Part shown: positions 11,346-22,889 of the stretch, piece by piece | How the letters are laid out: every line of letters begins with the position of its first letter | How positions within the stretch are numbered: the stretch's first letter is position 1 | Source of the DNA: Micrasema longulum | Taxonomy: Eukaryota; Arthropoda; Insecta; Trichoptera; Brachycentridae | NCBI GenBank assembly: GCA_022494885.1 | Contig: JAGVSM010003460.1 | Coordinates: 1 to 64,000 of the forward strand | DNA length: 64,000 nucleotides | Direction: 5' to 3' | Position numbers and translations under genes: made by a program | Notes under the pieces: model-generated | Told to the model about the DNA's origin: nothing | Database searches by the model: none | Seen by the model: the letters and a program-made list of their open reading frames with translations, nothing else

Positions 11346-12988
11346 TTTACAAATAAAAATAATACGTGAAAAAACTAATCAATATCAAGGAACTTGCTTA
11401 GCGTAAACAAACCTATACTGTTTTATATAAAATATATATTTTTTTTTATTAATATGAAATTATTGCTTTATATCCAGTATTGACATCTACCCTTTATCCC
11501 CCTGTACGCATTTTTTTTTCTAATATTATTATTGCCTTTGAAAGTAGAGCCTTTTTGTAATTTTTTTAACAGAAATGTCGATTATGTGAACTGCCGTGAG
11601 ATGCCATTATTAGTTTAAAATACACAAAAATGGACGTCCATCCTTTATATTCTTTGCCCTTCATATGTAATTTTGTCGTGCCGTATGTATTTGGACGATA
11701 TGTATGTAATGGGCTTATGTGACTAGAGATATCCGTCAAGTCTAGCGTCTAGAGCAGCCACATAGCGATAATGGTTACATTTCTGATAAGTAATAATGTT
11801 TTGTACTCGTATTCAACATTCTCTGTCGCCACAACACAAACCCGCCATTGCGAAGTGTGATGTTTTTTCTTGAAACTTGTGAATCTTTATAATCATTATT
11901 TCCTTTACACATATTATTGCAGAACAGTACGTCTGAGTCTAAAGGCTAATTGCACCACTAGAAGTTGAGTTTAAAAAGTCTTATAATAAAATTACATAGT
12001 ATAGTTTATAAACCAACTGGATTTAATTATTTCAAAGATGGTGAACGGTGACTTACATTAATTTGTTATTTTTGTTATAATAATATCTGTATCCAAAAGG
12101 ATAAACTACGGAACGAAATGTTGAGGAAACAAGATTTGGTGATTGTGCGATTTCCAAAACATGATAACTTTTTAACCAACTGAGATAATTTCAACCTATA
12201 CAGAACTATTAATGTAAAAAGGGGTTTTTTTAAATACGAGTATATAAATAACATATTAAAATAGTGTGATTTTACATTCAAATACAGTAAAATTCAGATT
12301 TTTATTTCAACTTAAAAAGCATTTGTAGAAAGAAAGTGAACTTCCGTGTTTTATTCACATATAATATAGCTTATTGTGATATTTTCTGTAATTTAACTTC
12401 AAAACGGCAAAATGTGGAACTCCTGTGTTTTACCCTCTAAAAGTAAAGTAAAACCTCTAAGGTAAAGATATATGTATATTTTTATTTTGAATTACATTTT
12501 TTTACTTTTGATTTTGTGCAACAAATAATACGGAGTCATTTTTTTTCAATCTACCTATGTATGTATGATTTAAGTTATACTTCTTTTATATAAAAAATAA
12601 TATTTGCACATACTGATTTATTTTTTTGCATAATATGTAAGCGCTGTGTAATGAATTTTCTCATATATTTTATTTTAATATTTTTTTCATTTAATGAAAA
12701 AGATTTAGAATTTTTAAAATAGTTTACCTCGAGGAATGTTCCTCTAAAGTGTCGCGGTCTGGCTCTGAAACACGTGTGTAAACTTGATATATATTTTTCG
12801 TTTATTTTTAGTGTTTATTTCTACACACTATGAACAAATTTATTGCAAGGCGTGCCGGGCGCATATTAATAAACAAATAAATAATATACAACATTGAAAA
12901 AAAAAATGGCGAGAACTTGGACGAGAACTTATTACTTGAACATTAACTTTAATAAATTCTCCAGGAAAAAAGCGAGGATTTTTTAATC
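11346..12988. other. AT-rich DNA without recognised features
   Basis: Only low-complexity ORFs. A possible LINE 3' end (GGGCGCATATTAATAAACAAATAAATAA) lies at 12858-12885, too short to assign. Confidence 0.4.
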
Positions 12989-13184
12989 AGCATTTCCCTA
13001 TTCGAACACAGTGGTGCGTAGGACACTGAATTGGCTCATGTATTTCGATCATCTGTTACATGAAGGTAAGATGATCAGTCTTACGCTTTAGTAGCCAGTA
13101 CAGGGATGAAATATTGCAATGTTAAACCACCTTATAAACAAATTAATGTTTCGTGATGAATTTGCCAGGAATCGAACCCAGGAA
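12989..13184 (-). repeat. SINE-A, 5'-truncated copy
   Basis: Minus-strand body and tail are present, with the tRNA-like head cut at the B-box (TTCGATTCCTGGC at the right end). The tail signature is degraded to CACCACTGTGTTCGAATAG. Confidence 0.7.
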
Positions 13185-13674
13185 ATATTAAAATAAATTT
13201 ACAATTCAGTTTATTTTATATTTTGCGTACTATACTATTGCATGTCAGACACAACATAATACAAACTACAAGAAGCCTCTAACAATGAAAGCAGTCAAAG
13301 GCGGTTAAAATCTGCAAAATGAGGAACATGAATAATTCATAATTTTTAAGAATAAGGTTAAGGTTATTCAAAAGAATTTGGTAAAATCATTAACCCGGTG
13401 ACTTGAAAGAAAACAGATTTGGCGTTGAAGCAGTTATTAACTGGAATCCAATGTTTTTTTAGAATACACGTTTGAATGAATTACCATTTATATTATATTT
13501 TCAAAATCCAGCCGGGTTTTACAGTTAGCGCGATTGGTATGGTATAGCTAATAGCTATCTTAAAAACATAAATAATTATGTATCAAGGACGAATGCTGCC
13601 ATTAAAATTGTAAAAAAAACAACTTTTTTATTAGTAAGAATGATTTTGAATGTTTGAAACATACTTTAATAGTC
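13185..13674. other. AT-rich DNA, nothing recognised
   Basis: Spacer between two minus-strand SINE-A copies; no supported feature. Confidence 0.4.
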
Positions 13675-13908
13675 TTCATCGTCATTCTCTTTTCATAGGG
13701 CACTTTGTACACCAATCGCAGCGTATCTTGATTATTTTTTGTTACATGAAGGTAAGGTGATCAGTCTTATGCTTCAGGTGCCAGACGAAAGAATAAAATA
13801 AAAATGCATAAAAATAACTATTTAAATAAGCATTTCGTGTCAACCGTGTCAGGAATCGACCTCTTGCATGGTTGGCAAACGCGCTGATCACTACACCGCG
13901 AGGCCGAC
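13675..13908 (-). repeat. SINE-A, short form
   Basis: Minus-strand copy with a good tRNA-like head (GCCTCGCGGTGTAGTGATC and the TCGATTCCTGAC B-box). It has a small deletion that removes part of the region next to the B-box and another in the body, where the sequence AGACGAAAGAATAAAATAAAAA replaces the usual one. Confidence 0.8.
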
Positions 13909-14299
13909 ATGTTAACATGACAAGGCAACTTGAATAGTACATATTGACTCTTCTGTAAAGCTGCTACAATATAATGGTGAAAGAAAGTATGTATCTATAT
14001 TTTTATCAAGAGACTTTGGGATACGCAATTTAACAACAAAGAGTCGCATTTGCCCGCGTCTGGTATATGTATGATGTGGTGATACTGTTCATTAATATAA
14101 TTGTGTAATAATAAAACTATTCATATTGGTAGTACTTATCTACAATATGATATTCGAGATCAGATAATACTTATAATATTTTTTTATCAAAAAAACTTTA
14201 AAAAATGATTTTGTTCATGAGGTTTTTACATACCATGATAAAAAATAAACGGGAATTTCTAATTTGAAATGCCCATGCTGTACCAATCGACATTTATTT

Positions 14300-14970
14300 T
14301 GTATTTAAATTAGAAGCATTGTTTTTGACAATCTTTTAAAGTTTGACGGCGATCGGATGTTAAGTATTCTGTCAGTATCTGAGTTAGTCGAAAAATTGCT
14401 GTATGGCGATTTTTACAATGAATACAAAATTGCTTTGCTGATGAAATTTTGTATGCCGAATCATTAAAAATGTTGAGTAAAGCCTTTGGAAAATCTTGTT
14501 TGTCAAAATCACGGGCATACGAATGGTATAAGAGATTCAAAGACGTTCGTGAATGCTTAGATGATAATGAACATACTGGACGTCCAACAACGTCAGTTAC
14601 CGAAGAAAACATCGAATCGGCAAAGCAAATCGTCTTAAGAAATTAATATATAACAATCCGAGAGCTTGTTGTATTATTGAACATCTCATATGGATCGGTA
14701 GATCATATTTTGGCCGATGTTTTGGGCATAAAACGCGTCGCTGTACCCCTCGTCCCAAAAACACTGAATTTTGTCCAAAAGCAACGTCGAATTACTGTGG
14801 CTAAAGAGATGATTTCTCCGACCTGTTTCAAAGCAAACAAGCTTCTTCGTCAAGGTTTACGTAACTAATGAATTATTTCCAAATTAAAAAAATTGTGGTT
14901 AAAAACAAAGTTGTGTGATTTATTTTATTACAACAAATAACCGCAAATTTAGCGCTTCAAATATAATTTA
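14300..14970 (+). mobile_element. mariner-family transposon relic, internally deleted
   Basis: Contains the N-terminal DNA-binding half of a mariner transposase (14425-14830) and then an abrupt change to unrelated AT-rich sequence. The DDD catalytic domain, which would need about 600 bp more, is missing. Clear terminal inverted repeats are not identifiable by eye. The region 14878-14968 shares sequence with 10970-11062 and may be part of a different insertion. Confidence 0.72.
14428..14868 (+). pseudogene. mariner transposase N-terminal fragment
   Basis: The reading frame runs KFCMPNHYAES-like, then KAFGKSCLSKSRAYEWYKRFKD, then RECLDDNEHTGRPTTSVTEEN. That is the first helix-turn-helix and the GRP linker motif (W-x-x-x-F and G-R-P-x-T) of mariner transposases. 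After an in-frame TAA at 14644-14646 it continues as ITIRELVVLLNISYGSVDHI, then LADVLGIKRVAVPLVPKTL and QKQRRITVAKEM, the second helix-turn-helix with the conserved ISYGSV and WVP-like segments (here LVP). The catalytic DD34D block, beginning near FLxRxxTGDETW in intact copies, is absent. The premature stop plus the deletion make it inactive. Confidence 0.88.
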
Positions 14971-15303
14971 CATATTACAACAGAGATGAAGAACATTTAA
15001 GAGAAGGTAATATAGAAGTCCAGGTATCTACAGGGCTTATGACCTGTCAATGGCTGGTTTAAGTGGCCACTTTACACACTGTGTAACATTCACCATTCTG
15101 CCTATATTTGAACATCTATATTCCTTCAATTCTTTCATCTGTTGATGTTTGTGAAGTTAAAGTGCTGAAACCTTTATTTATTCAGGTGAGATTCAACTAA
15201 TTGGTTCTTCATCTCTGTTTTAATATGTTAATATAAACAGCTCCCCAGGGAGTTGAATCCAGTCCTTGTCTACTAAAATTTGGACAAACTCAAATTATTG
15301 TTG
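14970..15303 (+). repeat. Repeat T (MITE-like family), left-truncated copy
   Basis: Core words shared with other copies: AAGTGGCCACTTTACACACT, GTGTAACATTCACCATT, and a right end running GAATCCAGTCCTTGTCTAC then TTTGGACAAACTCAAA. The right end corresponds to the terminal inverted repeat seen complete in the 27305 copy. The left terminus is missing; the copy begins at the internal ACAACAGAGATGAAGAAC. That motif occurs inverted near the right (GTTCTTCATCTCTGTT), so the element has an internal long inverted repeat. Confidence 0.7.
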
Positions 15304-15339
15304 CTTCAAATATAAAATTGGTATTTATTTTATTTGGAT

Positions 15340-15612
15340 TGTTATGTTAAATTTAATTGTTATTTGAAATAATGTATCATATTTTATGATTATTATGAAA
15401 GTATTAAATGTTATTTCTTGTATTTAGATTGTTTAAAAAAAAATTATATGGTTTCATATGTAATTATTAAATTTTTTAATTTACGTTATACTTTGTTAAT
15501 GTCAATTATTATGCCTTAACACAGGCGCAGCCTAAAAAGCCATAATATATTTGTGAATATGAACAAAAATGTAATTTGAAATGAATAATTTAATTAAAAG
15601 GTATATCAATAT
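15340..15612 (+). repeat. LINE-type 3' end, unknown family (partner at 27870-28075)
   Basis: About 75 bp matches 27990-28065: TTAACAC(A/G)GGC(G/A)C.GCC, AAA.CCATA, GTGAAT.TG and AAATGTAATTTGAAAT.AATAA in the same order. In both places the shared 3' end follows a Repeat T copy, suggesting Repeat T sits inside, or was carried by, this retroelement's 3' region. Confidence 0.5.
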
Positions 15613-16526
15613 TTTATTTTTAAATAAAATACATAGTTCGGGCTAGTAGAAACGTGTAATCACCGGAAGATGATATTTTTTTTAGTATTAAAAAATATCT
15701 ATACAAAAAAAAACTGGAAAATATTTTGTCAAATAAGCCATATTAATTTTACGATATGAATAATTCATGAGATGGGAGAAAATGTTGTCTCTCCATTCCA
15801 TTATAGGCTTTAATAAGAGAAGGGCGTGCCCGCTAACAAACCAGAATGTAAATATTAAGTTTGTGCTTGCCTAAGTAGGCAGTATATCTATATAACACGC
15901 GTATGCACATATTTATATAAAACTTATAAAAGAAAGTTGCAGAAAAAATATTGTCGTCACTTTTACTTTTATTTATTTGTTCTCGTGTCTCATTAATGAT
16001 AAATAAACATGTTAAATAATAAATATTAGTACAAGCCATTTTTTCCACATATTAATCTCCCAAATTATAAGTGTGTATACATAAGTATGCCTTTAATTAA
16101 CTAATTTAGTAATAACCAATCAGATACCTGTCAGCTTTTGATTGTGAAACTTAACTAAATGTTTTAATGAATAAATGCACATATAAGTGTTGTTTTATGT
16201 AAAATAACTAAATGATAAATAATAATTATTTACCTTTGCACTATTAATCATTTCCTGGTATTATTAGTTATGGATGTAAAACATTCACTTTAAAAAAAAT
16301 TATTCAATAAGGAAGTTAAGAGGTTTAAAAAAATAAAAAAATCTTAAAAGACTATTAAACTAGGCCATTATTTTTCCATTTTTTTTTTGTGTTTCGTATT
16401 ATCTGCGCTATGATTTTTAAAAGTTTTTTTTTTCAAATTACTTCACGAGTGACATCTCAAGTTTTTTTTTTTTTTTAGAAAAAGCAATATTAGCGTTCTT
16501 ATAATTTACGCAAATATTTAATTTTG
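15613..16526. other. AT-rich DNA without recognised features
   Basis: A 71-codon minus-strand ORF at 15833-16048 is of chance composition. Long T-runs occur at 16380-16480. Confidence 0.4.
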
Positions 16527-16649
16527 AAGGCCATTTTCAACGAGTTGTGAATAACTCACTTTTAGAAAATGGAAATCAAGTTGGAGTAGAGTGGGATTCG
16601 AACCACGGATCTTTGATCCGTGAGTCCGAGACACTAGCCACGGGACCAT
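16527..16649 (-). repeat. SINE-C copy with tRNA-like head
   Basis: Minus strand: GGTCCCGTGGCTAGTGTCTC (A-box-like), then ACGGATC...GATCCGT, the B-box-like GGTTCGAATCCCACTC, and a tail through CTCCAACTTGATTTCCATTT. Copies at 52203-52292 and 62557-62676 share this order. The tRNA-like part has a perfect 7-bp stem (ACGGATC/GATCCGT) but no acceptor pairing. Confidence 0.7.
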
Positions 16650-16683
16650 CAGAAATCTATCATTAGTTGATTCGGAAGAACTG

Positions 16684-16874
16684 GCGGCCTCCGTGGTGTA
16701 GTGGTCAAGACGCTTGACTCACGCACGGAAGGTTCCGGGTTCGATTCCCGGTGAGAACACAAAAATTAAAATGTGATTTTTCTCAAGCCTGGGTGCTCTG
16801 TGATGTAATTCACCACTGTAATTAGGCCTCCTGGCCTGTTGTGGTGCAAAAGAAAAATGTAAAAAAAAAAAAAA
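16684..16874 (+). repeat. SINE-B, full-length with poly(A)
   Basis: The head GCGGCCTCCGTGGTGTAGTGG (A-box) and GGTTCCGGGTTCGATTCCCG (B-box) resembles a tRNA gene for the first ~75 bp. The 5' GCGGCCT and the 3' GTGAGAACAC do not form an acceptor stem, and the body continues with CTCAAGCCTGGGTGCTCTGT, TCACCACTGTAATTAGG and a terminal A-run. A second copy on the opposite strand (18628-18804) shows the same head-body order, so this is a SINE and not a tRNA gene. Confidence 0.85.
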
Positions 16875-18211
16875 TGTAGTGATGTCATTTAAAGTAGTTC
16901 GTTTTTATTCAAATCATTTTAATTATTTTTTTCATAAATTTTCAAAAAACTTCGTTGTATTAAAAATGCTCTAATTTTAACCGCGTCCAGGAATACATTT
17001 TTTACATTCAATTTTCCGTAGGTGTGAACTTCTCCATTCAAAAGTTGGGCTTGTAAACTGTAGATATTCATTTAATATCTACAGTCAAATTTGTTTCTTT
17101 TCATTTAGTTTTTTGTACTTTTTGGGATCAAAAATTGAATAAAATTATTTAAGTGATAATAAACATTAAAGTAACTTTAGTTGGTCATTAAAAATTTCTT
17201 ATTTCTAATGCTCGGTTGATAGAAAAACAATTTTCAAAAATACATATCCTAGATAACCAAAATGACGATTGAATTCCAATTCCCTTTTTTCACACAAACC
17301 TACTCATATTTAATAAGGTGTCATTTTTTGAACTTCAAAAACCCCATGTTTTAATAAAGAACACACACCAAAGTTTTAAAGAAAATAAATTTCATGTAAG
17401 TACATTAAACTGTAGAGGACTACTTTGTTAAGAGTTTCTCTCTTGATACCTGCTTGTACCTACACACAATGACATAAAACCGGCCGGTTCACTTTTATTT
17501 TCTTTCTGATTCACGAAGTACCCGTTTCTTAAATGATTTATTGTTAAATTATTGACAACTGGATGAAACGTACTCTTTTGTACACGTATCAAAGGGAAAC
17601 TCATAAACTAACAATTGAACACAATTAAATGCTTTTATAATTGCAATCGAAACGTCAGTGCATTCTGTTTTTGAAAATGGAATGATAATCTTTTTATAGC
17701 GAATTAAAATAACATTCAAATCTGTGTCTTCAAATACTGAATGTTAGTTATATTGTTAAGAACTTTGTACTTTAGTTAATTTCAAGGTTACTTTGAAAAA
17801 CTACACATTACCTCTTAATATTCCTACTCGCACTATTAGAGATAAATTGAAAATCGAAAGGAAAAAACTTCGTGACCTCGTGCACTGTTAATGTTTATGT
17901 TTTTCTGTAATAGATTTAAATCAACGTGTTAAGGTTGTTAAACGAAAGATTTACGCAGGCGGTTTGGTAACATTACTGGATCGTAAAAGCAGTCATTACT
18001 TTAATTTTACGTTCTACTTAGAGCAACGAGGCTTACTTTACTTTCTATTTTGTATTCAAATTTTATTTTTATAAATTAGCACTTGTAGGGCGAGAGTTAT
18101 TTTCTCAAACCTAGTTTGATCATAATGAACCTTGAAGAAATACAAATGTTAAACTTATTTTCCGTTCTCAAGAAATATGTATTTAAACGGGGATGGAAAA
18201 AAAAAAGAACT
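16875..18211. other. AT-rich DNA, nothing recognised
   Basis: No supported gene. A small inverted pair (CTGTAGATATTCATTTAATATCTACAG) at 17059-17085 is a perfect short hairpin of unknown meaning. Confidence 0.4.
17059..17085. repeat. Short perfect inverted repeat
   Basis: CTGTAGATATT, then CATTT, then AATATCTACAG form an 11-bp perfect stem with a 5-nt loop. No T-run or gene context makes it a terminator. Confidence 0.4.
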
Positions 18212-18410
18212 ATGGAAGTCTTGATACATGGAAGTCTTGAGAAATGGAAGTCTTGATACATGAAAGTCTTGATACATGAAAGTCTTGAGACATGGAAGTC
18301 TTGATACATGGAAGCCTTGAGACATGGAAGTCTTGAGACATGGAAGTCTTGAGATATGGAAGTCTTGAGACATGGAAGTCTTGAGACATGGAAGTCTTGA
18401 GACATAGAAG
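18212..18410. repeat. Minisatellite, 16-bp unit, about 12 copies
   Basis: Direct tandem copies of GAAGTCTTGA(G/T)ACATG with few substitutions. The unit length is not a multiple of three, so two frames of the opposite strand stay open and encode repeated SRLPCLKTSM-like peptides. Those ORFs (18097-18456 and 18155-18649) are by-products of the repeat. Confidence 0.93.
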
Positions 18411-18627
18411 TTAAGGAAATATTCCATGAAATAACGACCATTGACCAATTTAGCAAATGAAGAAAATTTTGACATTAATTTATTGTCATTTTTTGCTATT
18501 TTCCTGTAACTACTAAATGAACTACTTATAAAAAATCGTATTTGTTTACACCACATATGGATGAGTGTTAAATGTGTTAAGCCACCCAACTTTAAATTAA
18601 GATTATATGTATTTTTAAAAATTATTA

Positions 18628-18804
18628 TTTTTATTTCCTTTTGAACCACAAGAGGTCAGGAATCCCAATTACAGTGGTGATAGCATCACAGAACACCAAG
18701 GCTAGAGAAAAATTACATTTATTTTTGGTGTTCTCACCGGGAATTGAACCCGGAATCTTTTGCGTGTGAGTCAAGCGTCTCAAACACTACACCACGAGGG
18801 CCGC
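18628..18804 (-). repeat. SINE-B, second copy
   Basis: Reads on the minus strand as GCGGCCCTCGTGGTGTAGTG, the B-box GGGTTCAATTCCCGG, GTGAGAACACC, CTCTAGCCTTGGTGTTCTGT and TCACCACTGTAATTGGGATT, then an A-rich end. It matches the 16684 copy throughout with scattered substitutions. Confidence 0.85.
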
Positions 18805-19478
18805 TTATAATTGATGTTTAACAACAGGCGTATTTTTCAAAAATATGATTAATTATTTAGCTTGATTGTTAAGTTAATTATACAAAAGTACTGAATAGAA
18901 CAAAAAAAGGTGATAAAATACTCGTATTTATTTTTTTATGGAAAAAAAATATAAAAAGGTGGGATAATATATTATAATACCTTATAACTGTTGTTATAAT
19001 AATAACGCAAAAATATTTTAAACAATGTTACTTCACAAAAAAAAATACAAATCGATAATTATATCGTTATTTTAAATGTAAAATTGTCAAAAGTATATAT
19101 TTTATTGTGAACAAATATTTTTACTAAAATAATAAATGAAATTAAAATAAAAGTTTCACGTTCTTAACCAGGGGCTAAAATACCTTGGGATTTACTTCCA
19201 ATATGAATCCCCAAATTACAAAAAGTTAGCTACCGTTTATAAAAAAACAAACTTGTCGGCAATTCTGATCAATATTGATAAACAATATTGATCTCAATTT
19301 GCAAAAATACGCTATGAATCTTAAAGTAGTGTTGCATGGTTTTTGGTTAACACATTGTGGTATGTTAGAAAATTTGTAAGGTAGAACTAATCAATATTTT
19401 TTCAAAGTAATAATATCACTTTCGGATCATGACACCAACTCTTCTTTTCGATTTTGTAGCTTGACACATTTTTGCGTA
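18805..19478. other. AT-rich DNA, nothing recognised
   Basis: A short palindromic patch, GATCAATATTGATAAACAATATTGATC (19268-19294), is the only structure seen. Confidence 0.4.
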
Positions 19479-19831
19479 ACACTCAATATTATTGTCACTG
19501 CATTAGAACACCAAATAAAACACATCTTGATCATCTGTTACATGAAAGAGAGGCGATTAGCTTCAGCTGCCAGTTCAAAGACAGTAAAATATTCTAAAAT
19601 TGTGTTAAACCACTAAAACAAACATTTCACGTCTATCCTGCAAGAAATCGAACCCTGAACCTTAAGCATGGTAGGCGAATTCGCATAATACTACACTATG
19701 AGATGGAGTTATTCCCACTTGGTTTCGTTTCTCAGGATTTTTACCAGAATCATCGAGTCGAAAACACTCGTCCTCGGTTCTGGTTATATTTCACATACAG
19801 AACTGTACTCTTCATCAGCCTGGGCACAGAA
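19479..19831 (-). repeat. SINE-A, long form with 5' extension
   Basis: The tRNA-like head lies at about 19650-19705 (TCGATTTCTTGC B-box). To its right are 125 bp reading, on the minus strand, GGCTGATGAAGAGTACAGTT, then CGAGTGTTTTCGACTC and GAAACCAAGTGGGAATAA. The same extension is found beside the heads at 36644-36790, 44605-44735, 50340-50475 and 63230-63350, so it belongs to the element. Confidence 0.75.
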
Positions 19832-19972
19832 AAAAATAGTAGATTTGCTTTTCCAAAATGTGGTGCTTTGAACTAAATTCCATTGTCTAGTTCAAATGTT
19901 GATTTTTATAAAATGGCTTTAAATTGAAATACAGCTCAAGTTTTAAGTTATAAAAGATATCTAAATTTGTTG

Positions 19973-20295
19973 CAAAAGAGGGAAAACATTTTTGAGGAGG
20001 AAAATTGGAAGTCTAGGCATTTACACTGATTATGACCTGTCATTGGATGGTTTAAGTGGCCACTTCACACACTGTGTAACATTCACAATTCTGCACATGT
20101 TTAAACATCTACATTTCCTCAACTCTTCCATCTGTTGACTTTTGTGAAATAAAAAAAACTAGACTGCCCGGACTTCCATATTACTTCCACAAAAAAGTTT
20201 TCCCTCTCTGTTTTGGTAAATTTATATCTAAATAACTCCCTAGGGAGGAGATCCAGCCTGTCTGCAAGTATTTGGATACACTCAAAACATTGTTT
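19973..20295 (+). repeat. Repeat T copy with internal inverted repeat
   Basis: The left GAGGGAAAACATTTTTGAG and right AAAAAAGTTTTCCCTCTC arms are inverted. The core AAGTGGCCACTTCACACACT and the right terminus ATCCAGCCTGTCTGCAAG, then TTTGGATACACTCAAAAC, match the family. Confidence 0.75.
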
Positions 20296-21985
20296 ATAAA
20301 ATTATGTTATCTTACGATTTTTTTGACATCCTTAATTTTCTATTTCGGTCTTCGATTTACTTGATGATGATATTGGTTCAAGGCTGGGGTAAATATCCTT
20401 CCAAAATCTTACCTGTAAAAACAATAAAAAATGTTTTAAATGATGTAAGAAAAAAATATTTATTTTCGTAATAAAATGTAATAAAATATTTAAATACATT
20501 TTTAGTCTACACACTCACTTACATAAAAACCTCGCTTACTGTACCAGTAGTTTATGATTTAATTAAATTCGGTTTAATTCTAACTAGATATCAAATGTAA
20601 AAGTTGATTAACCCGAGTTTGATTTAACATTCATCCAGGTATTAATGATTAAATACTTATGCGCTTAATTAAAGCTAGAGAAAGTGTTGAACTTATGACA
20701 ACTATTACTTGAAGTGATAGCAGTGTGTAAATAAATAAGTTCATTAGTAGTAACATATAAGTCTAACGACAAACCCTTCACTAAATACGACATAATAATT
20801 AAAACAACTTTTTATTTGATGAATGCTATTTGAAAGTCATTATTAAGTTTGCTATACATAATGTAGGTAGCAGGGGCGAATCGTCCAAATAAGTGATTAT
20901 GCACAGCTTACCATAACATTTGACTTTCGATAATAATGTTTTATACTAACGGGGTATGTTTATGGGAAAATAAATAAAACAATTGTTATTTATGATTAAT
21001 CATCACCACCGTTTGTATCTTAATACCAAAAAAAGGAAACAAAAATGAAGTGCGCCCAGCACGTTCTCAATGAACGATGAAACTAGCCGATTACCTCAGC
21101 TTATTTCTCCATTCAAAAAGTACAGTATATTTTACATTTTTAACTCAGTCAGGTTTTTTAGTACTAAAACAAGCTTGCAGATAACAAATATTATTTAAAG
21201 ATTCTCTATTTGGAAACTAGAATTTCAAACATGATTTCCGAAGGACTATTTTTCTTTGATAGGATACCGTTGACATATTATGTATCACATAGGACATGTA
21301 GCGTTCGAAGTGACCGTTTTAGGCATTTTTCATTTTAAAAGGAATCGGCCAGTGCTCAGTGTTGAGATTTAAACCATAATGGAAATATCTGCTGAATGTC
21401 ATTGTGGTATTTTAAATAATATTTTGCCCTAGTATTGTATTAAAATAGTGTGAAATAAAGCTATGTGTATCGCGTGGTTAATAATAATAGTTGTTTGAGC
21501 TGATTTTTACATAACCGAAGAAAAAAAAGTCATTTATAATAATATTACTTACATATTATGTACTTAATATGTAGGTATAAATAAATGTTTTTTTTTTGTA
21601 CACAACCTTTAAAATAAATCACGGCTCGCCAGTGGTAGGTAGGCGTGTTTATTTTCATTGGTACTTAAAATTAATTGGCCAGACACAAGTCGCGCATTCA
21701 GTTACGGAAGAAACTATGACTAGAGTCGCCTGGTTCCAAGCATTCGAACGCACTGTAAATTTAAATATCTTATTTGATTTATGGTATACATTTTTTAGTG
21801 AAGCATTTTGAAGTGATTGTTTAGGTAGTTTAAGTAACAATATATAATATCATATTTCCAAGAAAGCATCCAAAATCGTGGATTTATTTTGCGAATATCT
21901 AAGCCATTCAAAAGCCCAAAATTTTCAATTACATTGTATAAATCATTTGTTCGTATCTTGCTTGAATTTGATTCCATAATACGGA
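20296..21985. other. AT-rich DNA without recognised genes
   Basis: The plus-strand ORF at 21596-21811 (71 codons) contains a more balanced stretch (HGSPVVGRRVYFHWYLKLIGQ) but no known domain; a minus-strand ORF overlaps it. Neither is called. Confidence 0.35.
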
Positions 21986-21989
21986 CTCT

Positions 21990-22680
21990 TAATTATAATA
22001 TTCATATAAATATGGTTACCTTATCAAATCACTTTCTCAGATTCTATTGAGAGAATTCAGAATGAACTTCTTAGATATATTAATTTTAAGATGAGTTTTT
22101 CTACTAATCAATTCAATTATAACAAAATTTTAGACTCTCTTAAATTAACTAAATTGCAAGAACGAAGAACATCGACCGATCTTATGACTTTATATAAAAT
22201 AATAAAACCAATGTTTGATACCCCTGATCTACTGAAATTGATTTCATTCTATGTACCACCTAGATTAAGCAGAACATCTACAATATTTTATTGTCAAAAT
22301 TCTCGAACGGTAGCTCAATATAACTCACCTATTGTTAGATTACAGAATACCGGGAATGAATATGCATCACATTTTGATATATTTAGTTTATCTCTGCCTA
22401 ACTTAAAAAATAAAGTGACCAACATATTTTTTATCAAAAAGAGCAAATCATCTTCAGAAGATTGGGTTGGAATAGTTATAATTTGATTGATTAATGTATT
22501 TTGTTATTGTATAATTTCTTTAAAATATATTTGTATTTCAAGTAATTAATAATGTGTACAGTACGAGTGTATTAATATTTCATACTCGATTATTTTTTTA
22601 TTATTTTTATTTTTAAGCACTCTTTATACCACATATATGTAAATGGCAGAAATGCCGTACATAAATAAATAAATAAATAA
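21990..22680 (+). pseudogene. LINE 3' end: reverse-transcriptase C-terminus plus 3' UTR
   Basis: An open frame at 22091-22486 contains LDSLKLTKLQERRTSTDLMT, then LYKIIKPMFDTPDLLKLISF, then YVPPRLSRTSTIF. This is the segment following the RT thumb in Jockey/CR1-group elements, where the motif L..RR...D...LYKIL......LL..I.F.VP...R recurs. The upstream stretch (22025-22090) decodes in another frame as part of the same protein, showing a frameshift. The 3' UTR ends in four TAAA(T)-type units at 22660-22680. It lacks EN and RT palm, so it is a 5'-truncated insertion. Confidence 0.75.
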
Positions 22681-22889
22681 CGCGGATTGAATCAGTGCAA
22701 CGTAAATTTTTTAAATCGTTAATATTTAGAATTGGATCAAATACTTTCGTAATGAATTATTTTGACCATCTAGAGTACTTTCATATCTTCAGTTAAGAAT
22801 TCAGAAGGATTCTCATTTATTTATTTTACTAGGTAAACAAACAGTATGTACACATATATTGCCAATTTCTTTGTATATTAGAGTAAGAA

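Noticed and set aside
16684..16758. tRNA-gene-like sequence with good A and B boxes
   Set aside because: No acceptor-stem pairing between GCGGCCT and the 3' side, no clean anticodon stem, and the same head-plus-body recurs at 18628-18804; it is a SINE head.
17059..17085. Hairpin as transcription terminator
   Set aside because: Intrinsic terminators are not expected in this eukaryotic context and no gene precedes it.
18212..18410. Possible CRISPR array
   Set aside because: Direct 16-bp tandem repeats without spacers in a eukaryotic context; a minisatellite.
18097..18649. Two long overlapping ORFs with SRLPCLKTSM repeats
   Set aside because: Generated by the 16-bp minisatellite; two frames open through the same repeat and no independent coding signal.
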